Shown: positions 22,201 through 32,208, numbered from the stretch's first letter. The stretch is DNA of 64,000 nt from Asterias amurensis (GCF_032118995.1 NC_092657.1:2663891-2727890), one strand, 5' to 3'. The notes: generated by a model from the sequence alone, not told the origin. Translations and numbers: made by a program.

Positions 22201-25075
22201 AGCATGAAATTTCTTCCTTGATAAAAACAGGATTACCAACCAAATTTCCATTTGTTGCATAATGCTTGTTACTGGTATTCAGCTGTTGTTTGCTTATCCT
22301 GAAAACCACGTGGAAATTTGGTTGGTAATTCTGTTTTTATCAAGGCCAAAATGTCACGCTAAGCAAATTTGTGTGCTAATGTGTGCTTAGCAGGGCTATG
22401 AAATTGGCCCCAGGACACTAATGTAAAGCGCACTGATACATTACTGTAAAATGCACTATAAAGGTCTAAGAACTACTTGCTATTATTACATTGCTAGATG
22501 TATATTGACTGTATAAAGCACAGTGCTGCCCAAATTCCTGTGGGAAAAAAACTAGGTATCTAGAGTGTAACGTTAACCAAGCCCTTCTCTATTCCGTAGC
22601 AAATGTCTAAAGGTTTTGTTTGATGTATAAATATAAAAAAGTTTTAATTTAAAATTCTTTTTTTGTTACCCCTTTCAGTCGAGACACAAACCGAAAAAGA
22701 GAACCTTACAATCAAGTAGAGTGGAGGCAGACACAAGCTTGATTCTAGGCGATGATGAAGCAACCAATGAAGCAGCAGCTCCTATGGGCAAAAGGTATAT
22801 ATCGCCTAATCTGATTGGTTATTGATAAATCAAAGTAGGCTGTGATTGGCTGAAAATAAGCTAATTAAGACCTCACCAGGTTTTTTTTTTTTAGCGATGG
22901 TGAACCAACCAATGAAACAGCAGCTACATTGGGCAAAAGGTATATCGCCTTGTCTGATTGGTTGTCAAGTCAAAGATTGTATTAAATGAACACGTTGCCT
23001 TGGATCGGACGAGTTGGTCTATAAAAAGCATTTTGTAACCAGTTTTTATAAAATGCATATGGTTAGAAAGATGTTTTAAAAGTAGACACATGGTAGAATA
23101 CAATGATCCACACAAATTTGCCTCGAAATTGCGTGGTTTTCCTTTTACTTTGCAAACTAACACGGTCAGCCATTTATGGGAGTCAAAAATTTGACTGCCA
23201 TAAATGGCCAACCGTGTGTGTCGATGATGTAAAAGGACAACCGTGCAATTTCGAGGCATGTTTGTGTGGATCATTGTATTCTACTTTTACAACATCTTTC
23301 TCACCATATGCATTTTATAAAAAGCGGTTACAAAATGCTTTTTATAGACCAACTCGTCCGATCCAAGGCAACGTGTTCCTTTAAGGGTAAGAAGTTGCGG
23401 AAAGTGGGTGCTAGGAAGGAACAACAAGTGAGAGAACCTTCTTACTTTTAGATGAAGAACCTATGGAGGAGGCTCATTGAGGAGACAGAGTGTCTTACAG
23501 GTTTTGTGTTTTCTTGCAGGAGAAAAAGACGAGCTATAACGAGTAAACAGACGCCATCTAAACCAGCCATTCCTAAAGTGTTATCTGGCAGGACAGAAAG
23601 GTGAGTTAATTTCTTGTTTAATAGTAGATGTTAAAGACAGTGTACACTATTGGTAATTGTCAAAGACTCTCACTTGGTGTATCTCAACATATGCATAAAA
23701 TAACAAACCTGTGGAAATTTGAGCTCAATCGATTGTCGGAGTTGCGGGATAATGAAAGAAAAAACACCCTTGCTACACGAAGTTGTGTGCTTTCAGATTC
23801 TTGATTTCGAGACCAAGTTCTAAACCTAAGGTCTCGAAATAAAATTATTTCTTTCTGCAAAACTAGGTCACTTCAGAGGGAGCTGTTTCTCACAATGTTT
23901 AATACCATCAGCCTCTCCCCATTAGTCGTTCTGTGAAAAAAATCACAGGCATATTACTCGGATACCTTGTATGTTTTGAAGAATCAAAGTGAAATAATGC
24001 AAAAGTATTGTACTAGATATACACTGTACAAATTATTTTTTGATGTTTAAATTGTTTAATTCATGGTTATTGTGTACACCAAAGCACGGAGAGAAAAATA
24101 TAAGAAACCTAGGAAAGACATAAGCTAAGATGGCATGTGGTGTGGCGCGGCCAAGCAATCTAGTTCACCGGACCCAAGCTCTGGGTCCAATTTCATAGAG
24201 CTGCTAAGCACACAAATTTGCTTAGCATGAAAGTTTGGCCTTCATAAAAACAGGATTTCCAACCTAATTTCCATATGATTTTCAGGGAAAGCAAACAACA
24301 GCTGAATACCAGTAACGGGCAATATGCATCGAATAGAAATTTTGTTGGTAGTCATGTTTTTATCAAGGAAGAAATTTCATGCTAAGCAGATTTTTGTGCT
24401 TAGCAGCTCTATGAAATTGGGCCCAGGTGTTGCCAGCAGCAAAGTGTGGGTTGGACACCTGGTACTGCAATTACACTGGCTTCCAGTTGCCCAATGCATT
24501 CAATTCCGTACAATGGTCCACACATATAAATCCCTCAATCACTGTGACCCGGACTATCTCTACTCTCTCCTTTCACTTCAGACATCTTCTTGTCTTCGCT
24601 CTACTACTGGTAAATCCCTTTCAGTCCACAAAACCCATAAACTTGCAGGTGATAGGGCATGTTCAATTGCTGCTCCCTGACTATGGAATTCTCTACCTAC
24701 CCTTACCAGAAGCTCAAACAGTGTCCCAGCCTTCAAACGTGCTCTCCAAACCCACCTTTTTGCCTCTTCGTAGCTGGTCATCTTTGTCTTTGTTCTGTCT
24801 TTTTCCCCTTCTTTCCTTCTCAGCGCCTTGTATCCTTTGGCAATTTGGCGCTTTATAAATACTGTTATTATTTTTATTATTATTACTGACACTTGTACCC
24901 TTATCATTAAAATATTATTTTAATCGCTAACCAATGTTTATGTATGTCTTTGAATTCCAGGAGTGCTACCCCATCTACACCCGGAACATCTGAAATTGGT
25001 CGCCTGTCACAAAGAACATCGAGTAAATCGTCAAAATCTGATCCCGATCCCGACATGTTGTTTGATGAATTGTGA
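16245..25075 (+). CDS. XRCC4: XRCC4, NHEJ DNA-repair scaffold protein
   Basis: Ten coding exons: 16245-16377, 16866-16987, 17863-17931, 18853-19017, 19625-19681, 19822-19876, 21421-21581, 22679-22794, 23520-23600, 24961-25075. All introns are GT-AG with matching phase, giving 357 aa (human XRCC4 is 336). Residues 1-115 are the globular head (DLVITDTINSWEGT matches human FVITLTDGHSAWTGT; FQLGSVTLE matches FRLGSFNLE). Residues 118-200 are the coiled coil that dimerises and binds DNA ligase IV (LEKCVNL..., FQVVLNDKKAKIRRL against human FILVLNEKKTKIRSL). The acidic segment has STDEES (Thr249), equivalent to human Thr233, the CK2 site bound by the FHA domains of PNKP and APTX. A basic KKR/RRKRR stretch and a C-terminal DMLFDEL, like human DLFDEI, complete the match. 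XRCC4 acts in the nucleus in non-homologous end joining. Introns are full of MITEs. Confidence 0.95.
16550..16740 (-). repeat. tRNA-related repeat fragment
   Basis: On the minus strand GTAGCTCAGTTGGTGGAGCG (A-box) is followed closely by TTGGTTCAAATAC (B-box-like), with the anticodon arm missing: a SINE or tRNA-pseudogene remnant in an XRCC4 intron. Confidence 0.45.
16998..17394 (-). mobile_element. Family A MITE, copy A5, beside an XRCC4 donor
   Basis: Full-length copy starting 10 bp after the last base of the XRCC4 exon 16866-16987. Confidence 0.88.
18346..18712 (+). mobile_element. Family A MITE, copy A6
   Basis: Full-length copy in the XRCC4 intron before exon 18853-19017; TTAA at both ends. 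Confidence 0.85.
19255..19541. mobile_element. Family C foldback MITE, copy C2
   Basis: The CACAGTTTGAAGA arm and its inverse flank a centre near 19385. A detached left end (GGGTCTGGGTACTTTTT) lies at 19029-19045, separated by about 190 bp of other sequence, so this copy was split or rearranged. Confidence 0.65.
20474..20856 (+). mobile_element. Family A MITE, copy A7
   Basis: Full-length copy in the 1.5-kb XRCC4 intron between exons 19822-19876 and 21421-21581. Confidence 0.87.
21675..22160 (+). mobile_element. tRNA-derived SINE, split by a LINE end
   Basis: Left part 21675-21789 has a tRNA-like head (GTCGTGGCCGAGCG...) and TGTGTCCTTGAGCAAGA; right part 22014-22160 has AATGGGTACCTGTGAGGG and GGGCTGTATACTCCC. 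Both match the unbroken copy at 54960-55268 in the same order. A LINE fragment lies between them. Confidence 0.75.
21778..22013 (+). mobile_element. LINE 3' end inserted in the SINE
   Basis: Encodes the end of an L2/CR1-like reverse-transcriptase ORF (NSLPFNLQDCLCTAKFKSPL...) and ends in an ATT-rich tail. TTTTCTTCA occurs on both sides (around 21773-21782 and 22013-22021) and is the likely target duplication. Confidence 0.65.
22161..22412. mobile_element. Palindromic repeat, family D, copy D1
   Basis: GCTAAGCACAAAAATTTGCT at the left is inverted at the right, with GATAAAAACAGGATTACCAA and its inverse inside. It resembles the copy at 24183-24425. Confidence 0.75.
22895..22939 (+). other. XRCC4: Duplicated in-frame 45-bp candidate exon of XRCC4
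   Basis: After a T-rich acceptor (TTTTTTAG at 22887-22894) come 45 bp ending AAAAG followed by GTATAT, the same donor as the preceding exon (22679-22794). The encoded 15 residues SDGEPTNETAATLGK copy the preceding exon's end, GDDEATNEAAAPMGK. Start and end phases both fit, so inclusion would lengthen XRCC4 to 372 aa without a frame change. Whether it is used is unknown. Confidence 0.6.
22984..23384. mobile_element. Palindromic MITE, family B, copy B2
   Basis: Both arms complete, with a central palindrome (GGAGTCAAAAATTTGACTGCC). Ends GAACACGTTGCCTTGGATC and its inverse. Lies in an XRCC4 intron. Confidence 0.85.
23631..23931 (+). mobile_element. Family A MITE, copy A8, 3' truncated
   Basis: Begins TTAAAGACAGTGTACACTAT; its last ~50 bp are replaced by a family E fragment (TGTGAAAAAAATCACAGG, 23933-23950). 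Confidence 0.75.
24140..24182 (+). repeat. SINE head fragment
   Basis: GTGTGGCGCGGCCAAGC...GGACCCAAGCTCTGG resembles the tRNA-like head of the SINE at 54960. Confidence 0.4.
24183..24425. mobile_element. Palindromic repeat, family D, copy D2
   Basis: Starts CCAATTTCATAGAGCTGCT and ends with its inverse, AGCAGCTCTATGAAATTGGG. Confidence 0.8.
24426..24895 (+). mobile_element. LINE (L2/CR1-like) 3' end in the last XRCC4 intron
   Basis: Encodes LQLHWLPVAQCIQFRTMVHT...DRACSIAAP, an in-frame TGA at 24678-24680, then LWNSLPTLTRSSNSVPAFKR...HLFAS and a stop: the typical C-terminal region of L2/CR1 reverse transcriptases. It ends with an ATT-rich tail. The 5' part is missing. Confidence 0.8.
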
Positions 25076-25399
25076 ATTAGAAACTTGTAGGTAAATCTTC
25101 ATCTTCAGTGTACCATACTAGATTCTTGTTAATAGTAGAGACCGCTTTTCAAGCGCGCAGAGTTGTCAATTTTGGGTCACCCAATCAACATTGCTTTTCA
25201 TTGCTTCCCTTCAAGAGGTTAATGACAAGAGGTCTCGAAACGGCGCGCCGTCCATGGTCTCGAGTCTGAATGAGAATTTGTCTTGCCAAGGTGGAACTTA
25301 AACGTTATGATATTGTTTTTATCATGTAAAGTTGGCTTACTGAAACTACTTGTCAGGTGAGGTTTGCAGTGACACCATGTGTAATGTATTTTTTGAGTT

Positions 25400-25475
25400 G
25401 TAGTGGTTCTAAGAAGAACCGGTGGTTAGAAGATACAACGTTTCGATCAGTCGTCTTCAGGAGAAAGTCACCTGA
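25400..25475 (-). repeat. Dispersed hairpin / hammerhead-like repeat, copy 1
   Basis: Hairpin GGTTCT-AAGA-AGAACC at 25405-25420, then on the minus strand the core words CTGAAGA (25454-25460) and GAAAC (25440-25444). Related copies are at 28395-28625 and 58980-59035. Confidence 0.5.
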
Positions 25476-25498
25476 TTTGGGTCCCTCTTTGCAAAGTT

Positions 25499-25890
25499 TT
25501 AAAGGCAGTGGACACTATTGGTAATTACTCAAAATAATTATCATCATAAAACCTTTCTTGATTACGAGTAATGGGGAGAGGTTGATAGTATAAGACCTTG
25601 GGAGATATACATGTAGCTCCCTCTGAAGTGACAGAGGTTTCAAGAAAGAAGTAATTTTCCACGAATTTGATTTCGAGACCTCAAGTTTGGAATTTGAGGT
25701 CTCGAAATCAAGCATCAGAAAGCACACAACTTCGTATGTCAAGGGTGTTTTTTCTTTCATTATTATCTCGCAACTTCGACGACCGATTGAGCTCAAATTT
25801 TCACAGGTTTGTTATTTTATGCATATGTTGAGATATACCAACTGTGAAGACTAGTCTTTGACAATTACCAATAGTGTCCACTGTCTTTAA
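25499..25890 (-). mobile_element. Family A MITE, copy A9
   Basis: Full-length, TTAA at both ends, downstream of XRCC4. Confidence 0.87.
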
Positions 25891-26118
25891 GAAACTAAAC
25901 ATATCAACTTGGCCTGATGTTTCTCACCCAAGACAATTTTACTGAAACTAAGAGTGTTTTAACTTCTTTACAGTTTTATAGAAAATGAAAAATGGAAACC
26001 TTAAACAAACACAAATAAAACAGATTGCTACAATCAAATCGAGTTTCCTGATGCACTTATTTTCCAATAGATAGAGGTCTTTATGATAGTGGAACAAATT
26101 CCAGTCTCTAATTTCACG

Positions 26119-26457
26119 TTAAAGACACTGGACACCTTTGGTAATTGTCAAAGACCAGTCTTCTCACTTGGTGCATCTCAACATATACGCACAAAATAAC
26201 AAACCTGGGAAATTTTAACTCAATTGGTCGTCGAAGTTGCGAGATAATAGAGGAAGAAAAAACACCCTTGTCACACAAAGTTGTGTGCTTTCATGCTTGA
26301 GGTCTCGAAATCAATTCAAATATTTTAGTGAGAAATTACTTCTTTCTCAAAAGCTAATATTTCAGAGGGAGCCGTTTCTCACAATGTTTTATACTATCAA
26401 CAGCTCTCCATTGCTTGTTACCAAGTAAGCAGTTACCAATAGTGTCCAGGGCCTTTA
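26119..26457 (+). mobile_element. Family A MITE, copy A10
   Basis: Starts TTAAAGACACTGGACACC; a few internal deletions; right end GTGTCCAGGGCCTTTA. Confidence 0.8.
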
Positions 26458-27300
26458 TAAAATGGTGTAACAATACGTTCGTCACCCATTAAAAACAGAC
26501 ATGATTTTGTCTATGAAGGGTCGGTACTTTCTGGTTTGGGAAACAACAGTTTTCAACAGGATCTTTCTTATCTGATCAATGACAAACGTCCACAAATGGT
26601 TAAGGATGTCACTACATGTGAGTTTACTGGAAAATAGGTCAATTTCGTTGACTATTTGAAATTAATAGCCTGATTTTATTTACAAACTTTTGGAGTGAAC
26701 TTTGTGATTGGTGTTAATGTTTACCCTAGTGTTGATGTTTAGAGTAGCAATTGTTTATCTTTACAAACTATTCTTTGGTTCACCCATGGTTCACCAAAAA
26801 GATTGGACCGATGTACTGTTTGTATATTGACACCTCCAATATCAAAATACGGCTGATCATCAACAGAGCCCTTCGTTCGTTCACAGAATCTGAATGGAAC
26901 CGAATTATCATTACAGGAATTGGTAAGAACAAAGCTCGTCTAAGATCACAGATTTACATCAAACTTACACGGTCGAATGATGATCGATAGTAGAAAACTC
27001 TCTTATCTCATGCATGTATGTTTTATGGTGATATGTTGTGATATTTTGAAACAAACAAACAAGCAAACAAATAATTGGAACCAGGTCGACACACTCTGTT
27101 GCTCAGAATCACCGGAGATTGGGTCCAGTGCGATTGACCGCTCGGCCTTACATGCCAATTCATCAGTTCGGTGCCGTCGATTACAATTAAAGGCACTTGG
27201 AAATAGGATTTTTTTTCTTATAAACATAAGATTAGTTGTTTATTAACAATAAAACAATTTTTTGAGTAATTGTTTGTCACGATTTATATGTTAAAAAAAT
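26458..27300. other. Non-coding stretch with repeat scraps
   Basis: A family C fragment (26935-27002) and, at 27080-27160 on the minus strand, a tRNA-like SINE head (GGCCGAGCGGTCAATCGC). No exon is recognised. Confidence 0.4.
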
Positions 27301-27483
27301 TAATTAAGTGCTGGGGGGTTGACTCCGCCTACCCCTTTTGTGACGTAGGAAAAGGAAGACTTTGCCTCGATCAAACATAGACCCCCCTCGATGCGTAGAT
27401 AAACACAAGTGCAAAAGTACATGTAATTCTAAGACGTGAGTTTGTACGCTGCGAAAAAGGTTTTTTCCGGCATTTTTCCGGCA

Positions 27484-27830
27484 ATGCCGACCAGGTGTAT
27501 TGTTGCTGGATGCAGCAAAACAACTAAAGATGGGGTCAGTCTTCATCTGTTTCCTGCAGATCCCAAGTATAGGCGGTTGTGGGCTGCGAAAGTCGGATTA
27601 ACTAGAGTAAAGTGGTCCGGTCCGACGTCTTTTTTTAGCGCTATGCAGCGAACACTTCGAGCCGTCGTGCTTCGAATCCGGGATACACCACTCATTTGAC
27701 ATGACGAGAAGAGCCATTCTTCAACACGACGCCGTCCCAACAATTTTTCCAGCTAGTGGGAAGTCGAAGAAGGTATCTGAAAGACGTGACGAACCCAGAG
27801 GAGCATTTGCTAAACGTGAAAAAAATTCGG
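27484..27830 (+). CDS. THAP-domain protein, first exon, with a homopolymer frameshift
   Basis: ATG at 27484 begins MPTRCIVAGCSKTTKDGVSL, then HLFPADPKYRRLW and W.GPTS: a THAP zinc finger (C2CH DNA-binding module). The remaining ligands lie in the +1 frame after a T7 run (27630-27636): ALCSEHF...SCFESG, then ...VPTIFPAS, so one base in this run breaks an otherwise complete domain of about 85 residues. A consensus donor GTAAGT starts at 27831. Either a recent pseudogene or a homopolymer sequencing error. THAP domains occur in host regulators and in P-element-type transposases; no later exons are recognised, so the type is open. Confidence 0.75.
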
Positions 27831-28394
27831 GTAAGTTTGAACTTTGAGGGTATGTTTTTAGCTTTTGCCAAGTGACACGATTTTTTGTTGGTACCGCATG
27901 CGATTCACCGTGCGTGCAGGTCCTATGTGACCGTCCGCACATTATACAGCAGCCATAGTGCGTGCGTGCAGTCTGCTCCGTGGCCGTATTTCTATAATAA
28001 TACGTAGGCAGACCCACATCTTACAACCCATTTGGTCACTAAAAAGTCGCATAGTTAAATAAAAATAGCAGCAATAGCTTTTGTAAAAACCACTAGGCGT
28101 TCAACATGTTCAAGTTTCAATGTACGTATGTGTGTAAAATCGTGTATAAATTTGTTTTGATGTGCCATGTTCCCAGACGTAATGTACGGGGGCCTGACTA
28201 CAAATTTTCTCTTTAAATATCGCGCCTTGAATTACGTCACGAACAGCGCCCTCTCGGGTCGGGGCCTACTCGTAAATTTGTAAATACAATCAAAACTAAT
28301 ATTTTTAAACCTTAGTTAACTTTTTATTCACATTCCTCTCATAACATATTTTAGTGACAAAAGCTTCATTTAAAAAAAAATACCACTTCCAGGT
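27831..28394. other. Intron or flank of the THAP exon
   Basis: No downstream THAP exon, RNA gene or repeat is recognised. Confidence 0.3.
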
Positions 28395-28625
28395 GACTTA
28401 CTTGTGGGTTCAACCACGTATTTACTCTCTCTTGAGAGGGGGGAGGGGGTGTTGGCTCTGAAAAGAGCCGTTGTGGTCTCGACATTTAGAACAGTAAACT
28501 CCGCTCGTCAAATAGTACTTGTGGGTACAACTATAAGGTAGTGTTGGCTCTGAAGAGACCCCGCGTGTCGTCTCGACGTTTCGAACAGTATACTCTGCTC
28601 GTCTTCAGGAGAAAGTTTAGCTGTA
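28395..28625 (-). repeat. Tandem pair of hairpin / hammerhead-like repeats
   Basis: Two ~115-bp units, each with a GTGTTGGCTCTGAA hairpin then GTCTCGAC...CTCGTC. The first hairpin, 28454-28469, is on the minus strand a perfect match to the histone mRNA 3' stem-loop consensus (GGCTCTTTTCAGAGCC). In the second unit the minus strand reads TCTC, CTGAAGA (28602-28608), a 6-bp stem, GAAAC (28578-28582), GTC, GAGA, which fits a minimal hammerhead core except for one extra C. Confidence 0.55.
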
Positions 28626-28795
28626 AAAAGTACTGACGAGTGAGTAGAGATAGTTAATGCCCAACTACCATGGCCCATATAGACACTGTTGAGAGCAGAA
28701 TACCGTGAATATAAAAGTTAAGCACCAAACTGCGTGTGTGATAGCCATTAGTTCTGTAGTACCGGTAGGCCTCAATGGTTTGGAGGCATTGGGGG

Positions 28796-29181
28796 TTAAA
28801 GGCAGTGGACACTATTGGTAATTGTCAAAGATTAGTCTTCTCACTAGGTGTATCTCAACATATGCATAAAATAACTAACCTGTGAAAATTTGAGCTCAAT
28901 CGGTCATCGAACTTGCGAGATAATAATGAAAGAAAAAAAACCAATGTCACACGAAGTACTGTGCGTTTAGACGGTTTATTTCGAGACCTCAAGTTCTAAA
29001 CTTAAGGTCTCGAAATCAAATTCATGGAAAATTACTTCTTTCTCGAAAACTACGTCACTTCAGAGGGAGCCATTTCTCACAATGTTTTATACAATCAACC
29101 TCTCCCCATTACTCGTCACCAAGAAAGGTTTTATGCTAATAATTATTTTAAGTAATTACCAATAGTGTCCACTGCCTTTAA
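28796..29181 (+). mobile_element. Family A MITE, copy A11
   Basis: Full-length. A shared phrase (TAGTACCGGTAGGCCTCAA) flanks it at 28756 and 29215, so it interrupts a local duplication. Confidence 0.88.
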
Positions 29182-29261
29182 GCACCTTAACTGTGTGCGG
29201 TAGCCATTCATTGTGTAGTACCGGTAGGCCTCAAAATGAACTTGTTATGAGGCATGTGAGG

Positions 29262-29660
29262 TTAAGAGGACACGTTTCCTTGGATCGGGCGAGTTTGTCT
29301 ATGAAAAGTGTTTGAAACCGTTTGTTATGAAATAGATATGGTGAGAAAGATGTTTTTTTTAGTAGAATATAATGATACACACAAACATGCCTCGAAATTG
29401 CATGGTCTTCCTTATACGTCGTGAACTAACACGGAGCGCCATTTTGTGGAGTCAAGTTTTTGCATATTGACACATTATAAAATGGCCGACCGTGTTAGTT
29501 CGCAAAGAAAAAGGAAAACCACGCAATTTCGAGGCATGAATGTGTGGATCATTTTATTCTACTTTAATAAAATAATCTTTCTAACCGTATTGATTTCATA
29601 AACGGTTTCAAACTCTTTTCATTGACAAACTCTACCGATCCAAGGCAACATGCCCTTTAA
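29262..29660. mobile_element. Palindromic MITE, family B, copy B3
   Basis: Both arms present, more diverged than B2 and B4; TTAA at both ends. Confidence 0.8.
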
Positions 29661-29872
29661 TTCTGTATAGCAGGCCTCAATGAATTTGTTATGAGGCATT
29701 CAGCGGCATGTGACAAAGTTTACAATTATTTACTTAAAAGAGGGGGTCAACCTTTTGGTCTTTGTCAACGTTAGCTACACAGTGACTGATATGGCACTCG
29801 TATACAGTAGTTTAACTGCAAAAACTGGGGTGTTAAAATTGACCCAATTGGTGTTGTCAAAGTCATGTAAAT

Positions 29873-29946
29873 ACCGTGGTCAAGTGGTTATAGACTGCAG
29901 GACTTCTGCAATAACAAGGTTGTGGGTTCGAATCCTCCAGCAACCA
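29873..29946 (+). repeat. tRNA-like sequence, probably a SINE head or tRNA pseudogene
   Basis: GTGGTCAAGTGGTTATAGAC resembles an A-box region and GGGTTCGAATCC is a good B box, but no paired acceptor stem is seen. Confidence 0.4.
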
Positions 29947-30116
29947 GCTATTTTCACAATGACTGGAATAGATATTGTCGGACTAAATACCATTTTCTTG
30001 ATTTGTGCATTATTTATAATCAACAACCAATGTTTGTATTAGAGAGATTGGCTGTTGTCAGCTTGGTGTTTAGATCCCCCTCTGGGAGTTTGCAGAGTTC
30101 CCTTTATGGAAAGATC

Positions 30117-30187
30117 TTCTATCACACAAACAAACAAACAAACACTAACAAACTAACAAACTAACAAACTAACAAACTAACAAACAA
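30117..30187. repeat. ACAAACTA-type microsatellite
   Basis: Runs of ACAAACAA then CTAACAAA units. Confidence 0.85.
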
Positions 30188-30589
30188 GGATCGAAGAAAG
30201 AGTACTTGGTGCCAATTTTAGCATCCCGGTTTTAACAGTTATATTGGATGTGTGATTATAATTCACTTGTATAACGGTGATGATGTTTGGCAAATTCTGT
30301 TGAGAAATTTCTGCCTATCTGCAAAAAAAGAATGTGTTCAAAATGAACGCCATGGGTGCTACCACATAGATACCAAAGGGGTGTTCAAAATTAATATCAA
30401 ATGGTGTTTAGATAACACCACGATGTAAACTTGGATTTTGTTTTTAGTACCTTTATGTAACGACACTATCACGTTTAACACAACAGTTTTATGCATGGGA
30501 ATGGGAGTCAATGAGCCAACGCAAAAAAAGGATTAAAATTGACTTAAAAGATAATAATAAAAAAAGAATTAAAAAATTACGGGTGGCAC

Positions 30590-30890
30590 TCTAAAAATAA
30601 TTGCTATCATAAAACTTTATTGGTAACAAGCAATGGATATCTTCTGATAGAATTATCAAACGTGTGGTAATTGTCAAAGTCAATCCCTGCATAATGCATA
30701 AAAAGAATTGTGTCGTCGAATTTGCGAGAGAATAATGAAACAAAAAACACCCTTTTGAATAATTGTGCGTGATTCCTAAAAAAAACATTCAGAACCGAAG
30801 TATTTTTTCAGTCCAAAGAAATAACCCCTTTCTAAAAAAATACGTTACTTCAAAGGGAGCCGTATCTCATAAATCAACAGCTCTCCGTCA
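30590..30890. mobile_element. Degraded, rearranged family A MITE
   Basis: Recognisable words (GGTAATTGTCAAAG, GCGAGAGAATAATGAA, CAAAGGGAGCCGT) in family order but with many changes. Confidence 0.5.
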
Positions 30891-31005
30891 TGTGTTTGGT
30901 TAATTGGCTTTGTTGCTAAACTTTCCCTGCAAACTTATCCACAATTTATGACTGCTTGATCGCGGTTTGGAAAATCAAGATTGTCTGTCGTTTGTTGTTT
31001 GACGT

Positions 31006-31210
31006 TTGTTGTTTGTTGTTTGTTATTGTTGTTTGTTGTTTTTTGTTTGTCGTTTGTTGTTCGCTGTTGTTTGTTGTTTGTTTTTGTGTTTCAAACACAG
31101 CCCAATCTTGATTGATTGTTGTTTGTGGCTTGCTGTTTGCTGTTTGATAGTTGTTTTTTGTTTGTTGTTTTTTGTTTTTTGTTTTTTGTTGTTGGTGGTT
31201 TGTTGCCTGT
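31006..31210 (+). repeat. TTGTTTG-rich low-complexity tract
   Basis: Irregular TTGTTTGT units leading into the 7-bp minisatellite. The open frames here (VVCCLLF...) are artefacts. Confidence 0.7.
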
Positions 31211-32006
31211 TGTTTGTTGTTTGTTGTTGGTTGTTGGTTGTTGGTTGTTGGTTGTTGGTTGTTGGTTGTTGGTTGTTGGTTGTTGGTTGTTGGTTGTTGG
31301 TTGTTGGTTGTTGGTTGTTGGTTGTTGGTTGTTGGTTGTTGGTTGTTGGTTTTGGGTTGTTGGTTGTTGGTTGTTGGTTGTTGGTTGTTGGTTGTTGGTT
31401 GTTAGTTGTGTGTTGTTTGTTGTTTGTTGTTGTTGTTGCTTTGGTTAACAGTTATAACAATTATAAAAAGAAAGAAGAATACTACTATATGCCAATAACC
31501 ATGAGGTCTTGACACTCATGATGCGCCACAGAATTCCAAACAGCATCCAATAATATTCCAAAAGAGCATAATACATCATCAATATTATCTCATACTAAGC
31601 AATACCAGCAATAATTGACACAACATGCATACAGGGATAATATGAGTTTTGAGTTGAACCTTGAAGTTACTAAAGGGCAACTATTCTGAGTGTGAGCTTA
31701 TGCCAAAGCTAAAGACAATGTCATAAAATTGATTGAGACGGGCTATTGTCTGCGATAGTTGGATTGCAGTATGACGTCATTGACCACCATAATTGATATT
31801 AACAATATAAAAACAAAATTCGTATAATATAGCGCGTTTCATAGTAACCGCATTAATGCGCTGTATATTTGTACCCTGATCATTGGGCCAATAACATTGC
31901 TTTAATCTTTCTCAGCTCCCTGAGGAGTAAACAGCCCCGAGCTGCCGTGGCGCTCCGAAGACTTTTTCATACGCAATATCAACCTCTACCCTCGCAGGTA
32001 CCCATT
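31199..32006 (+). repeat. Direct segmental duplication, copy 1
   Basis: A (TTGTTGG)n minisatellite (about 31222-31412) followed by ~565 bp. The unit is repeated at 32209-32933 with only a few differences; copy 2 has about 12 fewer 7-bp units. Its right end lies inside a SINE tail (minus strand, 31851-32006). Confidence 0.88.
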
Positions 32007-32208
32007 AGTAGTGTGTAAGGCGTATATGACCTCCTTTTTTTAAGGTGGATCATGATCCACAGGTCGTGTGGATCATGGCTCGGGTGGGTCGTTGAAAGTA
32101 GATTGCCAGATGGGCGTGTGACAAAGACCCCCCCCCCTTTTTTTTACCAAGACAGTAAGTGGGAAGGTCAAAGTGTAAGACTCCATATTTAATATGATAC
32201 GCTGTTGG

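Noticed and set aside
23103-23384. ORFs in the palindromic MITEs (also near 50, 22924 and 56782)
   Set aside because: The same peptides (MIHT..PRNC, SQK/IFDSHKW) appear in each palindromic family B copy on both strands; they are repeat-derived shadows.
28454-28469. A histone gene 3' end
   Set aside because: The stem-loop is perfect, but there is no histone coding sequence on either side and the hairpin lies in a dispersed repeat.
29873-29946. Functional tRNA gene
   Set aside because: A- and B-box-like words exist but no closed acceptor stem or clear anticodon arm; a SINE head or pseudogene fits better.
31006-31512. Leu/Val/Cys-rich ORFs that look like membrane peptides
   Set aside because: They are translations of the (TTGTTGG)n and TTGTTTG tracts and are open in all three frames.
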